From NCBI RefSeq assembly GCF_036946125.1, contig NZ_JAQIJT010000001.1, positions 186,001 through 250,000 of the forward strand: a stretch of DNA of 64,000 nt, in the 5' to 3' direction. This DNA comes from Sphingomonas adhaesiva (GTDB lineage Bacteria > Pseudomonadota > Alphaproteobacteria > Sphingomonadales > Sphingomonadaceae). Below are positions 50,706 through 59,717 of this stretch, one piece after another. The first letter of the stretch is position 1, and the number at the start of each line of letters is the position of its first letter. The position numbers and the translations under genes are program-made. The notes beneath the pieces were generated by a model that saw nothing but the letters and a program-made list of their open reading frames with translations, was not told the DNA's origin and made no database searches.

Positions 50706-53441
50706 TCAGAAGAACAGCTTGCGGATCGACACCCGCATCGTCCGCCCGATCGGATCGAGATACCCCGGCTGGTATCCGATCGGCACCGTCCCCGCGGCAT
50801 CGGTGACCTGCTGCCGGGTATTGAACAGATTGTCGAGCTGCAGGCTGACGCGCATCCCGCGCATCCACGGATGCGCGCGGACCCAGTCGATATTGCCGCC
50901 CAGATCGGCGAACAGCCGCAGATTGGCGGTGGCCAGGCTGCCGAAGTTCAGCGTCTGCGGCGCGGCGGCGGTGCCGCCGTTGACGCGGGTCGCGCTCTGG
51001 TAGTTGACCGACAGCCGCGCGCCGAGCCCATTGTTGACATAGCCCGCCTGCCCCTCCAGCTCGTGCCGCGGCTGCCCGCCCGACGCGCCGATCGCATCGC
51101 CGCGCAGCAGGTCCAGAACGGGGCCGCCGTCCGCCACCGTCACCCGCTCCATCAGATGCCAGGTGTGATAGAGCGCGAACTGCAACCGACCGCCCGCCTG
51201 TCCGCCGCGTCCGCCACCACCGAAACGCCCGAAGCCGCCGCCGCCGCCACCACCGCGCCGCGCGCCGCCCCCGTCACCCGCACCCCCACCCGCACCCGCA
51301 CCCGCACCCTCCGGCCGCTGCCGTCCGCCGGGCGGGCGCAACCCTTCGAACGGGTTCGGCCCGGTGCCGGCGCGAAACGCCTCCAGCTCGCGCTGGAGCT
51401 TCGACGTCAGCCGGAACGACAGGTTGACGCCGTAGCGCAGCTGCGACCGCTCGCTGCGCGCGAAGTTGATCGGGCGCGTATCGATCCGCAGCAGGTCGTT
51501 GGTCAGCGGATCGCGCGTGAAGCGATCGGGGAAGGCGCGCTCGATCGCCGCGGTCGCGCTGGGAAAGGCGGCGATCGGATCGTCGGTCGACTGGCGCGTA
51601 TAATCGGCGCGAAGGTTGATCTCTCGCGCGCTCCACGGCTTGATCTCCAGCCCCAGCTTCAGCGCGTGGCGATTGTCCGCCCCCAGCGCGGGATTGCCGC
51701 CGGTGACGGTGGTGACGGTCGCGGTCGTGCCCTGGACATAGTCGAACACGCGCACGCCCGGCGTCGTCACCTGCGGATTGCCCAGCTGCTGCGCGCTGGG
51801 CGCCTCGTCCTGATCGGTGACCGATGCGAGCAGACGCACCGCGTCGATCGGCGACCAGTTCAGGCCGTAGCCGAGCGTCCACAGGGTTCCGAAGTCGGAC
51901 AGCCGATCGACCGCGACATTGCCGTTGAGCGACAGCTTGCCCAGGAACGGCAGCACATCGGCGCTGCGGCTGGCGATCGGCAGGTCCAGGTTCCACTGCG
52001 CGTTGGCGACGTCGCGCCCGATGTCGCCCGGCGTCACCGTGCCGCCGCGGACCGAGCGGCTGGAGAAAGCGCTGGTCGACGCACCGATGCGCAGGCTGGT
52101 GCTCGCGTCCCCCGCGGGCAGGGCGAACAGCGGGCCGCTGACCAGCGTGTCCAGCCCCGCGGCGGTCGCGACCGACCGCGCGCTGTTGTCGGGCAGCCGC
52201 GCCAGCGTCAGCGGCCCGAACGGGTTGGCGGTCGGATCGCCGGCTGCCAGACGATCGGCGAACGCGGTCGCGTCGAGCCCCGCCTGCGTCACGGTATCGC
52301 TGCTGTCGCGGTCGACGGTGCCGGTCGCCGACCAGCGCCACCGCCCCGCGTCGCCGTTCAGCGTCGCGCCCAGATGCAGGTCGGTGGTCGCCACCCGCTG
52401 CCCCAGCGCGCCGATGTCGTCGAACGCGCGCGTGACCGTCACGTCCTGCGTAAACGGGGAGAAGGGATTGCCCGCCGGCAGCGGCAGCGCGATACCCGGC
52501 AGCCCGCGCAACGCCTGCGACGTGTTGCGATCGACCGTCGCGTTCAGGCTGGCGGCCACGTTGCCGAAGATCGTCGTCGCGTACGTGCCGTTGGCGGAGA
52601 AGCTCTGCTGGCGCGGCAACAGCGTGCGATAGGCGCCCGCATCGGTCGAATTGGGGGTGGCGAGGAAATCGGCCAGCTGCGGCGCGCCTGTCGCGGCGCT
52701 CGCGGGCACCCCCGCCACCTGCCCCAGCCCGCCGCCCAGCGTGGTGCCCCGCGGCGCGACGACGTTGCCCGCGACCGCGTTGTTGCCGACCGGCTGGAGG
52801 ATGTCGCGCTCATCCTCGGTCAGCGCATCGGCGCGGCTGTATTCCAGATGCAGGTTGACGCGGCCGTTGTTGCGGATGCGCAGCAGGTCGACCTCCGCCT
52901 TGGGCTGATGGCGCCCGCCCTCGGTCGCGACACGATCCTCCGCCTCCGCGGTGACCGCGCGGAAGCGGCGGCGCAGGACGAAGTTCACCACGCGCTGGTC
53001 GGCGCGATAGCCGTATTTCAGCGCGACTTCCTCGGGCAGGATGTCGACCCGCGCGATCGCCTCGGTCGGCAGGTCGCGGATCTCCTGGAAGCCGGAGATG
53101 CGACGCCCGTTGAGCAGCACCACCGGCGCCCCGCCGGCGCCGCGCCCCGATGCGGTCTGCGGCGACAGTTCGTTGAGCAGTTCGGTGACCGAGCTGACGC
53201 CGTAGCTGCGGATGTCCGCGGGCGACAATTGCTGCTCGGCCTTGATATCGCCGATCACCGCGCCCGACTGCGCCCGCGATCCGGTGACGACGATGTCGGG
53301 GCCGCTTTCTTCCTCCTCCTCGTCCGACGCCACCGGCGCGGGCGCGGGGGCGGGGGTGGGCTGACGCACCGCGGGCGGCGGGGTCTGCGCGTGCGCCGGG
53401 ATTGCCGCCACGCCGGCGAGAAGGAGGAAGGGGACGCGCAT
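50706..53441 (-). CDS. TonB-dependent receptor with glycine-rich insertion
   Basis: A 911-residue outer membrane receptor. Signal peptide ends near AIPAHAQ; a proline/alanine and acidic linker follows (PAPAPAPVASDEEEEESG), then the plug begins PDIVVTGSRA and contains VVLLNGRR and ILPEEVALKYGYRADQRVVNFVL. The barrel ends in the aromatic pair IRKLFF, the usual BAM signal. About residues 702-750 form a Gly/Arg-rich low-complexity insertion, probably an external loop. The ATG at 53441 has GGAG upstream. Its substrate is unknown and its neighbours give no hint. Confidence 0.88.
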   Translation of the reverse strand: MRVPFLLLAGVAAIPAHAQTPPPAVRQPTPAPAPAPVASDEEEEESGPDIVVTGSRAQSGAVIGDIKAEQQLSPADIRSYGVSSVTELLNELSPQTASGRGAGGAPVVLLNGRRISGFQEIRDLPTEAIARVDILPEEVALKYGYRADQRVVNFVLRRRFRAVTAEAEDRVATEGGRHQPKAEVDLLRIRNNGRVNLHLEYSRADALTEDERDILQPVGNNAVAGNVVAPRGTTLGGGLGQVAGVPASAATGAPQLADFLATPNSTDAGAYRTLLPRQQSFSANGTYATTIFGNVAASLNATVDRNTSQALRGLPGIALPLPAGNPFSPFTQDVTVTRAFDDIGALGQRVATTDLHLGATLNGDAGRWRWSATGTVDRDSSDTVTQAGLDATAFADRLAAGDPTANPFGPLTLARLPDNSARSVATAAGLDTLVSGPLFALPAGDASTSLRIGASTSAFSSRSVRGGTVTPGDIGRDVANAQWNLDLPIASRSADVLPFLGKLSLNGNVAVDRLSDFGTLWTLGYGLNWSPIDAVRLLASVTDQDEAPSAQQLGNPQVTTPGVRVFDYVQGTTATVTTVTGGNPALGADNRHALKLGLEIKPWSAREINLRADYTRQSTDDPIAAFPSATAAIERAFPDRFTRDPLTNDLLRIDTRPINFARSERSQLRYGVNLSFRLTSKLQRELEAFRAGTGPNPFEGLRPPGGRQRPEGAGAGAGGGAGDGGGARRGGGGGGGFGRFGGGGRGGQAGGRLQFALYHTWHLMERVTVADGGPVLDLLRGDAIGASGGQPRHELEGQAGYVNNGLGARLSVNYQSATRVNGGTAAAPQTLNFGSLATANLRLFADLGGNIDWVRAHPWMRGMRVSLQLDNLFNTRQQVTDAAGTVPIGYQPGYLDPIGRTMRVSIRKLFF

Positions 53442-53515
53442 CGACAACTCCGTAAGGTAACGGAGCGCGGCTACGGCGCAATTGTCGCAGGATTATGCCG
53501 ATGGCCCCGGCGCTT

Positions 53516-53604
53516 CGTCACCCCGGACTTGATCCGGGGTCCCGCTTGTACCTCGCAAGCGCCCTCGGGAAAAAGCGGGACCCCGGCTCAAGGCCGGGGT
53601 GACG
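53516..53604. repeat. Paired GTCACCCCGG palindromes
   Basis: Two facing palindromes (GTCACCCCGGACTTGATCC and GGCTCAAGGCCGGGGTGACG) with GCGGGACCC inner parts and a 30-base spacer lie between the TonB receptor start and the methyltransferase end. Confidence 0.75.
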
Positions 53605-53635
53605 AGCACAGTAGCAGGTGCGCGAGCGGATGGGT

Positions 53636-54250
53636 TCAGTCCTTCCAGCCCCAGTAGAGCTGCGCCGGCGGCACGTTCCACCATTCCATGTCATGGTCGA
53701 TCCGCTGGAAGTGCGGCGCGATGAAGTCGCGGACCTTGGGGCTGAACTGATAGACCAGGAACGCGCCGCCGGGGCGGATCACGCGCTGCGTCGCGGCCGC
53801 GATCGCGGGGCCGACGCCATCGGGCAGCGTCGAGAAGGGCAGGCCCGACAGCACGTAATCGGCCGCGTCGTGGCCGTGCTCGGCCACGATCCGCTCCACG
53901 TCCGCGGCGGAGCCATGGACCGCGACGAAGCGGCTGTCGGTGATGGTATGGTCGAGATAGCGGATGAAATCGGCGTTGGTGTCGATCGCGATCAGCATCG
54001 CGTCGGGCGCCATCTTCTCCAGGATCGGGCGGCAGAAGGTGCCGACGCCGGGGCCGTATTCCACGAACAGCTTCGTGTTCGCCCAGTCGACCTTGCTCAG
54101 CATCTTCGCGATCAGCCGGTCGGACGACGGGATGATCGACCCCACCATCACCGGATGCTTCAGAAATCCCTGAAAAAACATCTGCCAGGGTCCGGGCACA
54201 CCGGCGGTTCTGCTGCGGCCGCGCCGCATGGCGTTGGTCGAACTAGGCAT
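53636..54250 (-). CDS. Phospholipid N-methyltransferase-like SAM enzyme
   Basis: A 204-residue SAM-dependent methyltransferase. The N-terminal FFQGFLKHPVMVGSIIPSS is characteristic of the Rhodobacter-type phospholipid methyltransferase/KsgA-like group, followed by the SAM motif FVEYGPGVGTFCRPIL and YVLSGLPFSTLP. Some members convert phosphatidylethanolamine to phosphatidylcholine; others are unassigned. The first 20 residues are basic and might start further in. Divergent from an MFS gene. Confidence 0.78.
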   Translation of the reverse strand: MPSSTNAMRRGRSRTAGVPGPWQMFFQGFLKHPVMVGSIIPSSDRLIAKMLSKVDWANTKLFVEYGPGVGTFCRPILEKMAPDAMLIAIDTNADFIRYLDHTITDSRFVAVHGSAADVERIVAEHGHDAADYVLSGLPFSTLPDGVGPAIAAATQRVIRPGGAFLVYQFSPKVRDFIAPHFQRIDHDMEWWNVPPAQLYWGWKD

Positions 54251-54427
54251 GTGGAAAGATACGACTCCAGACCCGGAAGCGATGACACACGGGTGTCACC
54301 GCGATGACGAACGCCTTTGGGGCGCAGCGGTTGCCTTAGCGGGGTTGCGCGCCGCTCCCAAGCGCCTAATCGCTGTCGGGTGCCGTACCAAAAGGACGCG
54401 CCGGCAACAGGGGAGGCGAATTCAGCG

Positions 54428-55747
54428 ATGCGCCGCGGCTTCGATTCGACCTTCATCCTGATGTTCCTCGTCATGCTGACCAGCGCGGCCGGCAATACCG
54501 CGCTGCAATCCGTCCTGCCCGCGCTGGGCCGCTCGCTGGGGGTGAAGGATTCCGCGGTCGCCGCGGCCTTTTCCGTTTCCGCGCTGCTGTGGGTGATCGC
54601 CGCGCCCTTCTGGGCCAATCGTTCCGACCGGCACGGGCGGCGGGTCATGATCCTGCTCGGCATGGGCGGCTTCTGCCTCAGCCTGCTGCTGTGCGGCGTG
54701 TTCCTGGCATTGGGGATCAACGGCTGGATCGGCGGGACCAGCGCGTTCCTGCTCTTCATCCTGGGGCGGCTGATCTACGGCACGTTCGGATCCGCCGCGC
54801 CGCCCGCGGTGCAGGCGCTGGTCGCGGGCAACACCACGCGGGAGGAACGCACCCGCGCGCTGACGCTGCTCGCCTCAGCCTTCGGGCTGGGGACGATCAT
54901 GGGGCCCGCGATCGCGCCCTATCTGATCCTGGGGCATATCGGCACGTTCCATGTCGGGCTGGCGGGGCCGGCGTTCGTGTTCGCGGCCTTCGGCGCGATC
55001 ATGTTCGTGCTGGTGCGCACGCGCCTGCCCGACGACCGCGATCTGGGCGCGGAGGCGCACGGCGCGGCCAACGCCTATCCCTCGATCGGCGGGCAGTCGA
55101 GCGGCGCCAGCGTGAAGGCTGCCACCTCGCCCAAGGGGACGCAGGTCGGCTATCTCGATCCGCGCATCCGCACCTGGATGATGGCCGGGCTGGTGATGGG
55201 CCATGCGCAGGCGATGACCAGCCAGGCGATCGGCTTCCTGGTGATCGACCGCATGAACCTGCCCCCGGCGCAGGCACTGGAATCGACCGGGCTGGTGCTG
55301 ATGATGGGGGCGGGCGCGTCGCTTCTCGCGCAATGGGGGCTGATCCCCCTGCTCAACCTGCGCCCGCGCATGCTGGTGCTGGTCGGGCTGGTGCTGGCCG
55401 CGTTCGGCACCGCGCTGACGGGCCTCGCGCCGTCGCTCTACGGCATCGCCACCGCCTATGCGCTCGCCAGCCTCGGCTTCGGCTTCACCCGGCCCGGCTT
55501 CACCGCGGGGTCCAGCCTGGCGGTGGGTGCGGAATCGCAGGGGTCGGTCGCGGGCAAGGTCACCAGCATCAACGGCGCCAGCTTCGTGCTCGGGCCGTCG
55601 ATCGGCGTCGGGCTGTACCAGATCACGCACGCGCTGCCCTATGTCGTCGCGGGCGCGGCGTGCGTGACCCTGTTCGTGTGGTGCTGGTTCGCGCTGCGCG
55701 ACCCCGCGCCGGCCGAGGTGACGCGCTTCGACGATCCGGTGGTGTAG
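54428..55747 (+). CDS. MFS transporter, TetA-like drug/metabolite efflux
   Basis: A 439-residue major facilitator with about 12 hydrophobic helices. The loop 2-3 motif reads FWANRSDRHGRRVMILLG (consensus DRxGRR), and motif C is seen in GLGTIMGPAIAPYL of helix 5. Both indicate a drug:H+ antiporter type. A polar central loop (DLGAEAHGAANAYP) separates the two halves. Substrate unknown. It is a single gene facing the cdc48 gene across a repeat. Confidence 0.85.
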   Translation: MRRGFDSTFILMFLVMLTSAAGNTALQSVLPALGRSLGVKDSAVAAAFSVSALLWVIAAPFWANRSDRHGRRVMILLGMGGFCLSLLLCGVFLALGINGWIGGTSAFLLFILGRLIYGTFGSAAPPAVQALVAGNTTREERTRALTLLASAFGLGTIMGPAIAPYLILGHIGTFHVGLAGPAFVFAAFGAIMFVLVRTRLPDDRDLGAEAHGAANAYPSIGGQSSGASVKAATSPKGTQVGYLDPRIRTWMMAGLVMGHAQAMTSQAIGFLVIDRMNLPPAQALESTGLVLMMGAGASLLAQWGLIPLLNLRPRMLVLVGLVLAAFGTALTGLAPSLYGIATAYALASLGFGFTRPGFTAGSSLAVGAESQGSVAGKVTSINGASFVLGPSIGVGLYQITHALPYVVAGAACVTLFVWCWFALRDPAPAEVTRFDDPVV

Positions 55748-55766
55748 GTTCCCTGCAAGCCCGCGC

Positions 55767-55853
55767 CGTCATCCCGGGCTTGACCCGGGATCCCGCTTCT
55801 TCTCCCCAAGCGCCGACGAGGTAGCGGGACCCCGGGTCAAGCCCGGGGTGACG
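55767..55853. repeat. Paired GTC(A)CCCGG palindromes between MFS and cdc48 genes
   Basis: GTCATCCCGGGCTTGACCC and GGGTCAAGCCCGGGGTGACG face each other around about 35 bases in the convergent gap. Same family as 32816 and 53516. Confidence 0.75.
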
Positions 55854-55857
55854 GGCG

Positions 55858-58167
55858 TCAATCGCTCCCCTTCGGCCCGCGCGGGGTCAGCTGCCCCGGC
55901 ACGATGAAGCCCAAAGGCTGGATCGCATTGGCCTCCTGCTTCAGCTTCGATGCCATCTGCCGATACTCGCGCTCCACCTCGGGCGTGACGCTGGCGCGGC
56001 TTTCCTCCAGCGCGCGTTCGAAATGCGCCTGTGTCACCGCCGTCGTCTCCAGCGATTCGCGCAGCGCGACCAGGCCGGCGCGCCGCACCACGTCCTCCAG
56101 GTCGGCGCCGGTGAACCGCTCGGTCCGCGCCGCGATCGCGTCGAGGTCGACATCGTCCGCCAGCGGCATCTTCTGCGTCTGGATCGCCAGGATGCGCCGC
56201 CGCCCGTCCGCGCTCGGCACCCCGACGTAGATCAGTTCGTCGAACCGCCCCGGCCGCAGCAAGGCGGGATCGACCAGATTGGGGCGGTTGGTCGCACCGA
56301 TCACGACCACCGACTGGAGTTCCTCCAGCCCGTCCATCTCCGCCAGGATGGTGTTCACCACCCGCTCGGTCACCTGCGGCTCGCCCATCCCGCCGCCGCG
56401 CGCCGGCACCAGCGAATCCAGCTCGTCGATGAAGATCACGCAGGGCGCCACCTGCCGCGCGCGCTGGAACAGCCGCGCGATCTGCTGCTCGCTCTCGCCA
56501 TACCATTTGCTCAGCAGGTCGCTGGACTTGGTGGCGATGAAATTCGCCTCCGCCTCGCGCGCGACCGCCTTCGCCAGCAGCGTCTTGCCGGTGCCGGGCG
56601 GGCCGTACAGCAGGAACCCCTTGGCCGGGCGGATGCCCAGCCGGCGGAACGCATCGGGGTCCTTGAGCGGCAGCTCGACCCCTTCCTTCAGCCGCATCTG
56701 CGCATCGTCCAGCCCGCCGACGTCGGACCATTTGGTCGTCGGCGCCTGCACCATCACCTCGCGCATCGCGCTCGGCTGGACGCGCTTGAGCGCTTCCATG
56801 AAGTCCTCGCGCGTCACCGCCAGCGTGTCGAGCACCTCGGAGGGGATCGTGCGATCCTCCAGGTTCAGCCGCGGCATCATCCGCCGCACCGTCTCGATCG
56901 CCGCCTCGCGCGTCAGCGCCGCCAGATCGGCGCCGACGAAGCCGAACGTCGTGCGCGCCAGCTCGCCCAGGTCGACGCGGTCGCCCAGCGGCATGCCGCG
57001 CGTGTGGATGCCCAGGATCTCGCGCCGCCCGCGCTCGTCGGGCACGCCGACGATGATCTCGCGGTCGAACCGGCCTGGCCGGCGCAGCGCCTCGTCGATC
57101 GCCTCGGGCCGGTTGGTCGCCGCGATCACCACCAGGTTGGCGCGCGCCTCCAGCCCGTCCATCAGCGTCAGCAGCTGCGCGACGACGCGCTTCTCCGCCT
57201 CGCCCGACACCTGCCCGCGCTTGGGCGCGATCGAGTCGATCTCGTCGATGAAGACGATGGAGGGCGCGTTCTTCGTCGCCTCCTCGAACACCTGCCGCAG
57301 CCGCTGCTCGGATTCGCCATAGGCCGAGCCCATGATCTCCGGCCCGTTGATAAGGAAGAATTGCGCATCCGACTCGTTCGCCACCGCGCGGGCGAGGCGC
57401 GTCTTGCCGGTGCCGGGCGGTCCATGCAGCAGCACCCCCTTGGGCGGATCGACGCCCAGCCGCTGGAACAGCTCCGGGTAGCGCAGCGGCAGCTCGACCA
57501 TCTCGCGCAATTGGTCGATCGTCTGTCCCATGCCGCCGATGTCGTCATAGGTGACGTCGGCGCGGCGCGTCGCCTCCGGCTCGGTATATTCCGGGCGCAG
57601 CTCGATCTCGGTATGCTCGTCGATATGCACCACGCCCTTGGGCGCGGCGGACACCACGGTCAGGCGGATTTCCTGCAGCGCATAGGCGGGCGCGTTGACG
57701 AACCGTTCCATCCCCGGCGGCATGTTCTGCACGCGCTGGTGACCCGCGGTCGCCACCACGTCGCCCGCGCACAGCGGCCGACCGAAGAAGGTGCGCTTCA
57801 GCGCGTTGGTCGACCCCTGCAACCGCAGGTTCTGCTGCGCGGGGGCGAAGACGACGCGGGTCGCCGCCTTGCTCTCCCCCTTGCGCACCTCGACGAAATC
57901 GCCCGAGCCGACCCCGGCATTGGCGCGTTGCAGCCCGTCGATCCGCAGCAGCTCCAGCCCCTCGTCCTCGGCATAGGGGCCGACCGCGCGCGCGGGCGTC
58001 GTCTTCTTGCCGACGATCTCGACCACGTCGCCGTCGGTGATGCCCAACTGCGCCATGATCGAACGCGGCAGATGCGCGATGCCGCGCCCGCTGTCCTCGG
58101 GGCGTGCATTCGCGACCTGGAGCTTGACCGTCTTCTCGCCCGCTGCCCGATCCTCGGCGTCGGCCAT
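55858..58167 (-). CDS. CDC48/VAT-type double AAA+ ATPase
   Basis: A 769-residue homologue of archaeal VAT and eukaryotic p97. An N domain (about 15-195) with the double-psi barrel pattern (VKLQVANARPEDSGRGIAHLP) is followed by D1 (Walker A GPPGTGKT 249-256, Walker B 304-311) and D2 (Walker A 522-529, Walker B 577-584). Pore loops carry aromatics: AYG at 282-284 and WYG at 555-557, consistent with an active unfoldase. No C-terminal HbYX proteasome-docking motif is present. The ATG at 58167 has GGAAGGAAG before it. Its bacterial substrates are not known. Confidence 0.92.
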   Translation of the reverse strand: MADAEDRAAGEKTVKLQVANARPEDSGRGIAHLPRSIMAQLGITDGDVVEIVGKKTTPARAVGPYAEDEGLELLRIDGLQRANAGVGSGDFVEVRKGESKAATRVVFAPAQQNLRLQGSTNALKRTFFGRPLCAGDVVATAGHQRVQNMPPGMERFVNAPAYALQEIRLTVVSAAPKGVVHIDEHTEIELRPEYTEPEATRRADVTYDDIGGMGQTIDQLREMVELPLRYPELFQRLGVDPPKGVLLHGPPGTGKTRLARAVANESDAQFFLINGPEIMGSAYGESEQRLRQVFEEATKNAPSIVFIDEIDSIAPKRGQVSGEAEKRVVAQLLTLMDGLEARANLVVIAATNRPEAIDEALRRPGRFDREIIVGVPDERGRREILGIHTRGMPLGDRVDLGELARTTFGFVGADLAALTREAAIETVRRMMPRLNLEDRTIPSEVLDTLAVTREDFMEALKRVQPSAMREVMVQAPTTKWSDVGGLDDAQMRLKEGVELPLKDPDAFRRLGIRPAKGFLLYGPPGTGKTLLAKAVAREAEANFIATKSSDLLSKWYGESEQQIARLFQRARQVAPCVIFIDELDSLVPARGGGMGEPQVTERVVNTILAEMDGLEELQSVVVIGATNRPNLVDPALLRPGRFDELIYVGVPSADGRRRILAIQTQKMPLADDVDLDAIAARTERFTGADLEDVVRRAGLVALRESLETTAVTQAHFERALEESRASVTPEVEREYRQMASKLKQEANAIQPLGFIVPGQLTPRGPKGSD

Positions 58168-58254
58168 CCCGCTTCCTTCCATCGATCCGTTCGTATCGAG
58201 CGCGGAACATAGGGCGCGGGTTCCCGATTGCAGCGGGCGGGCCGGGCGTGGACC

Positions 58255-58287
58255 AAGAAAAAAGGGCCGGTCCCGAAGGACCGACCC
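58255..58287 (-). terminator. Intrinsic terminator with UUCG loop upstream of cdc48
   Basis: On the minus strand GGGUCGGUCC pairs over ten base pairs (one G-U) with GGACCGGCCC around a UUCG tetraloop, followed by UUUUUUCUU. Read on the plus strand the same stem has a C-A mismatch and no U-run, so the minus orientation is the functional one. It ends 88 bases before the cdc48 start, where no complete minus-strand gene precedes it, so it may be an attenuator or end a small RNA. Confidence 0.7.
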
Positions 58288-58328
58288 GGAAAGTTTTATA
58301 GGAGAGGATGCCTGAAAGGCAGGCTCTA

Positions 58329-58446
58329 TGTGCAGTGCAGCACGATCATTTGCAATTGCGAAATTATCCGCTACGAATGCAAATAGTGCAACTCAGGCGT
58401 ACCGGGGGTTGCGCCCCGCGACGTGAATTGCATGATGCACTGCACA
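58329..58446. promoter_or_regulatory. Widely spaced TGTGCAGTGCA inverted repeat
   Basis: TGTGCAGTGCA at 58329-58339 and its exact complement at 58436-58446 bracket about 96 bases. The right copy lies 21 bases before the LysR start codon, an autoregulatory position. The core TGC-N3-GCA also matches the two boxes in the phasin promoter. Confidence 0.45.
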
Positions 58447-58466
58447 ACGAACGAAACCGGAGCCGA

Positions 58467-59351
58467 ATGCGCCGCCTGCCGCCCCTGACCGCCATCGAAG
58501 CCTTCATCGCGGTCGCGCGGCTGGGTTCGATCAAGGTCGCCGCGCAGGAACTGGCGCTGTCGGCCCCCGCGCTCAGCCGCCGGATCCAGACGCTGGAACG
58601 CTTCCTGGCGCGCCCGTTGTTCGACCGCCGGCATCAGGCGATGGTGCCCAATGCCGATGGCGAGCGGCTGCTGTCCGCGATCGCCCCCGCGCTCGACAGC
58701 CTGTCCGATGCGATCGAATCGATGACCAGCAGCACCGACGTGCTGCGGCTTCGGCTGGGGGTGCTGCCGCTGTACGCGTCGCAGCGGCTCTTCCCGCAGC
58801 TCGCCGCGCTGCGCGCGACGCATCCCGAGCTGCACCTCGACATCGATACCGGCGCGAATGCGATCGGGCGGCTGGGCGAGGGGCTGGACGCGGTGATCGT
58901 GCTGGCGCGCGACATCGACCCGACGCTCTATGCGGAGCGGCTGGATCGCAACATGGTCTATCCGATCGCCGCGCGGTCGCTGGTGGAGGGCGACGATCCG
59001 CTGGTCCATCCCGACCAGCTGGCGAGCCATACGGTGCTGCTCCACCGCGAGATGATCGACACGTTCGTGGCGTGGCGTCACGCGGCCGGACTGGGGGCGA
59101 TCGAGCCGGCCGCGATCGACTATTTCGATTCCGGCGCGCTGATGCTGGAGGCCGCGGCGCAGGGGCTGGGTGTCGCGTTCATGCACGAAAGCCATTTCCA
59201 CGACGCGAACGACCCGCGTCTGGTCAAGCTCTTCGACATCGATGTGACCAGCCCGTACAGCTATTGGTTCGCCTGCCGCCCGCGCGCGCTCCAGACCAAG
59301 CCGGTGCGGCTGTTCCGCGACTGGCTGATCGCGACGCTGCGGGAGGCGTGA
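58467..59351 (+). CDS. LysR-family regulator, GcvA-like
   Basis: A 294-residue LysR protein: winged helix in the first 65 residues (RLPPLTAIEAFIAVARLGSIKVAAQELALSAPALSRRIQTLE has the GcvA-type LPPL start) and a periplasmic-binding-like effector domain from about residue 90. The ATG at 58467 is chosen since a longer upstream frame would run through the inverted repeats. No obvious target gene is adjacent besides the divergent cdc48 and itself. Confidence 0.87.
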   Translation: MRRLPPLTAIEAFIAVARLGSIKVAAQELALSAPALSRRIQTLERFLARPLFDRRHQAMVPNADGERLLSAIAPALDSLSDAIESMTSSTDVLRLRLGVLPLYASQRLFPQLAALRATHPELHLDIDTGANAIGRLGEGLDAVIVLARDIDPTLYAERLDRNMVYPIAARSLVEGDDPLVHPDQLASHTVLLHREMIDTFVAWRHAAGLGAIEPAAIDYFDSGALMLEAAAQGLGVAFMHESHFHDANDPRLVKLFDIDVTSPYSYWFACRPRALQTKPVRLFRDWLIATLREA

Positions 59352-59717
59352 CGCCGCTATGTCGTCATTGCGAGCGGAGCGAAGCAATGACGGCGTCAGC
59401 TACGCTTCTTCGCTCGCCGCATCGTCGCCCCGGACTTGATCGAGACCTCGGCGAAACTCAGTTTTTTGTCCCCCGGCGAAGGCGGGACCTTTGCAAAAGG
59501 CTGCACCGTGCTTCTGCGCAGGCAGGAGCCCAGGGTTACAGGCACCATAAGGCGTTGATGTGCTGGGCCCTGGGCTCCTGCCTGCGCAGGAGCACGGCCA
59601 CATTGTCGAGCGATCCACGACGTTCGCAGAGGTGTCGACTTGATCCGGGGTCCCGCTCCTTACCCACATCACGGACGAAGCAGGACCCCGGGTCGAGCCC
59701 GGGGTGACAGCAGGGCC
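59352..59717. repeat. Repeat-filled spacer with truncated CCTTTGCAAA element (copy C, inverted)
   Basis: No gene is seen in 366 bases. CGTCATTGC and GCAATGACG form a small palindrome at 59363-59392. At 59484-59598 lies copy C of the 150-bp element in opposite orientation to copies A, B and D; it stops after the second CTCCTGCCTGCGCAGGAG hairpin and lacks the far TTTGCA end. At 59637-59709 a GTCACCCCGG palindrome pair follows. Confidence 0.75.

Larger units (their letters stand above)
58168..58466. other. Divergent control region between cdc48 and a LysR gene
   Basis: The 299-base spacer holds a minus-strand intrinsic terminator (58255-58287) and an 11-base perfect inverted repeat TGTGCAGTGCA/TGCACTGCACA at 58329-58339 and 58436-58446. 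Each arm contains TGC-N3-GCA, and further TGCA-rich words lie between. A seven-codon frame (MIVLHCT) can be read on the minus strand near 58352-58329 but has no support. Confidence 0.6.

Noticed and set aside
50514..53657. Over 1000-codon plus-strand frame opposite the TonB receptor
   Set aside because: Antisense artefact of GC-rich codon bias; the receptor on the minus strand has signal peptide, plug and barrel end.
58329..58352. Seven-codon minus-strand leader peptide (MIVLHCT) before cdc48
   Set aside because: No ribosome-binding site and no run of regulatory codons; chance frame is the simpler explanation.
58308..58466. N-terminal extension of the GcvA-like LysR protein from the ATG at 58308
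   Set aside because: The added 53 residues run through the TGTGCAGTGCA inverted repeats and do not fit the LysR fold, which starts at MRRLPPLTAIEAF.
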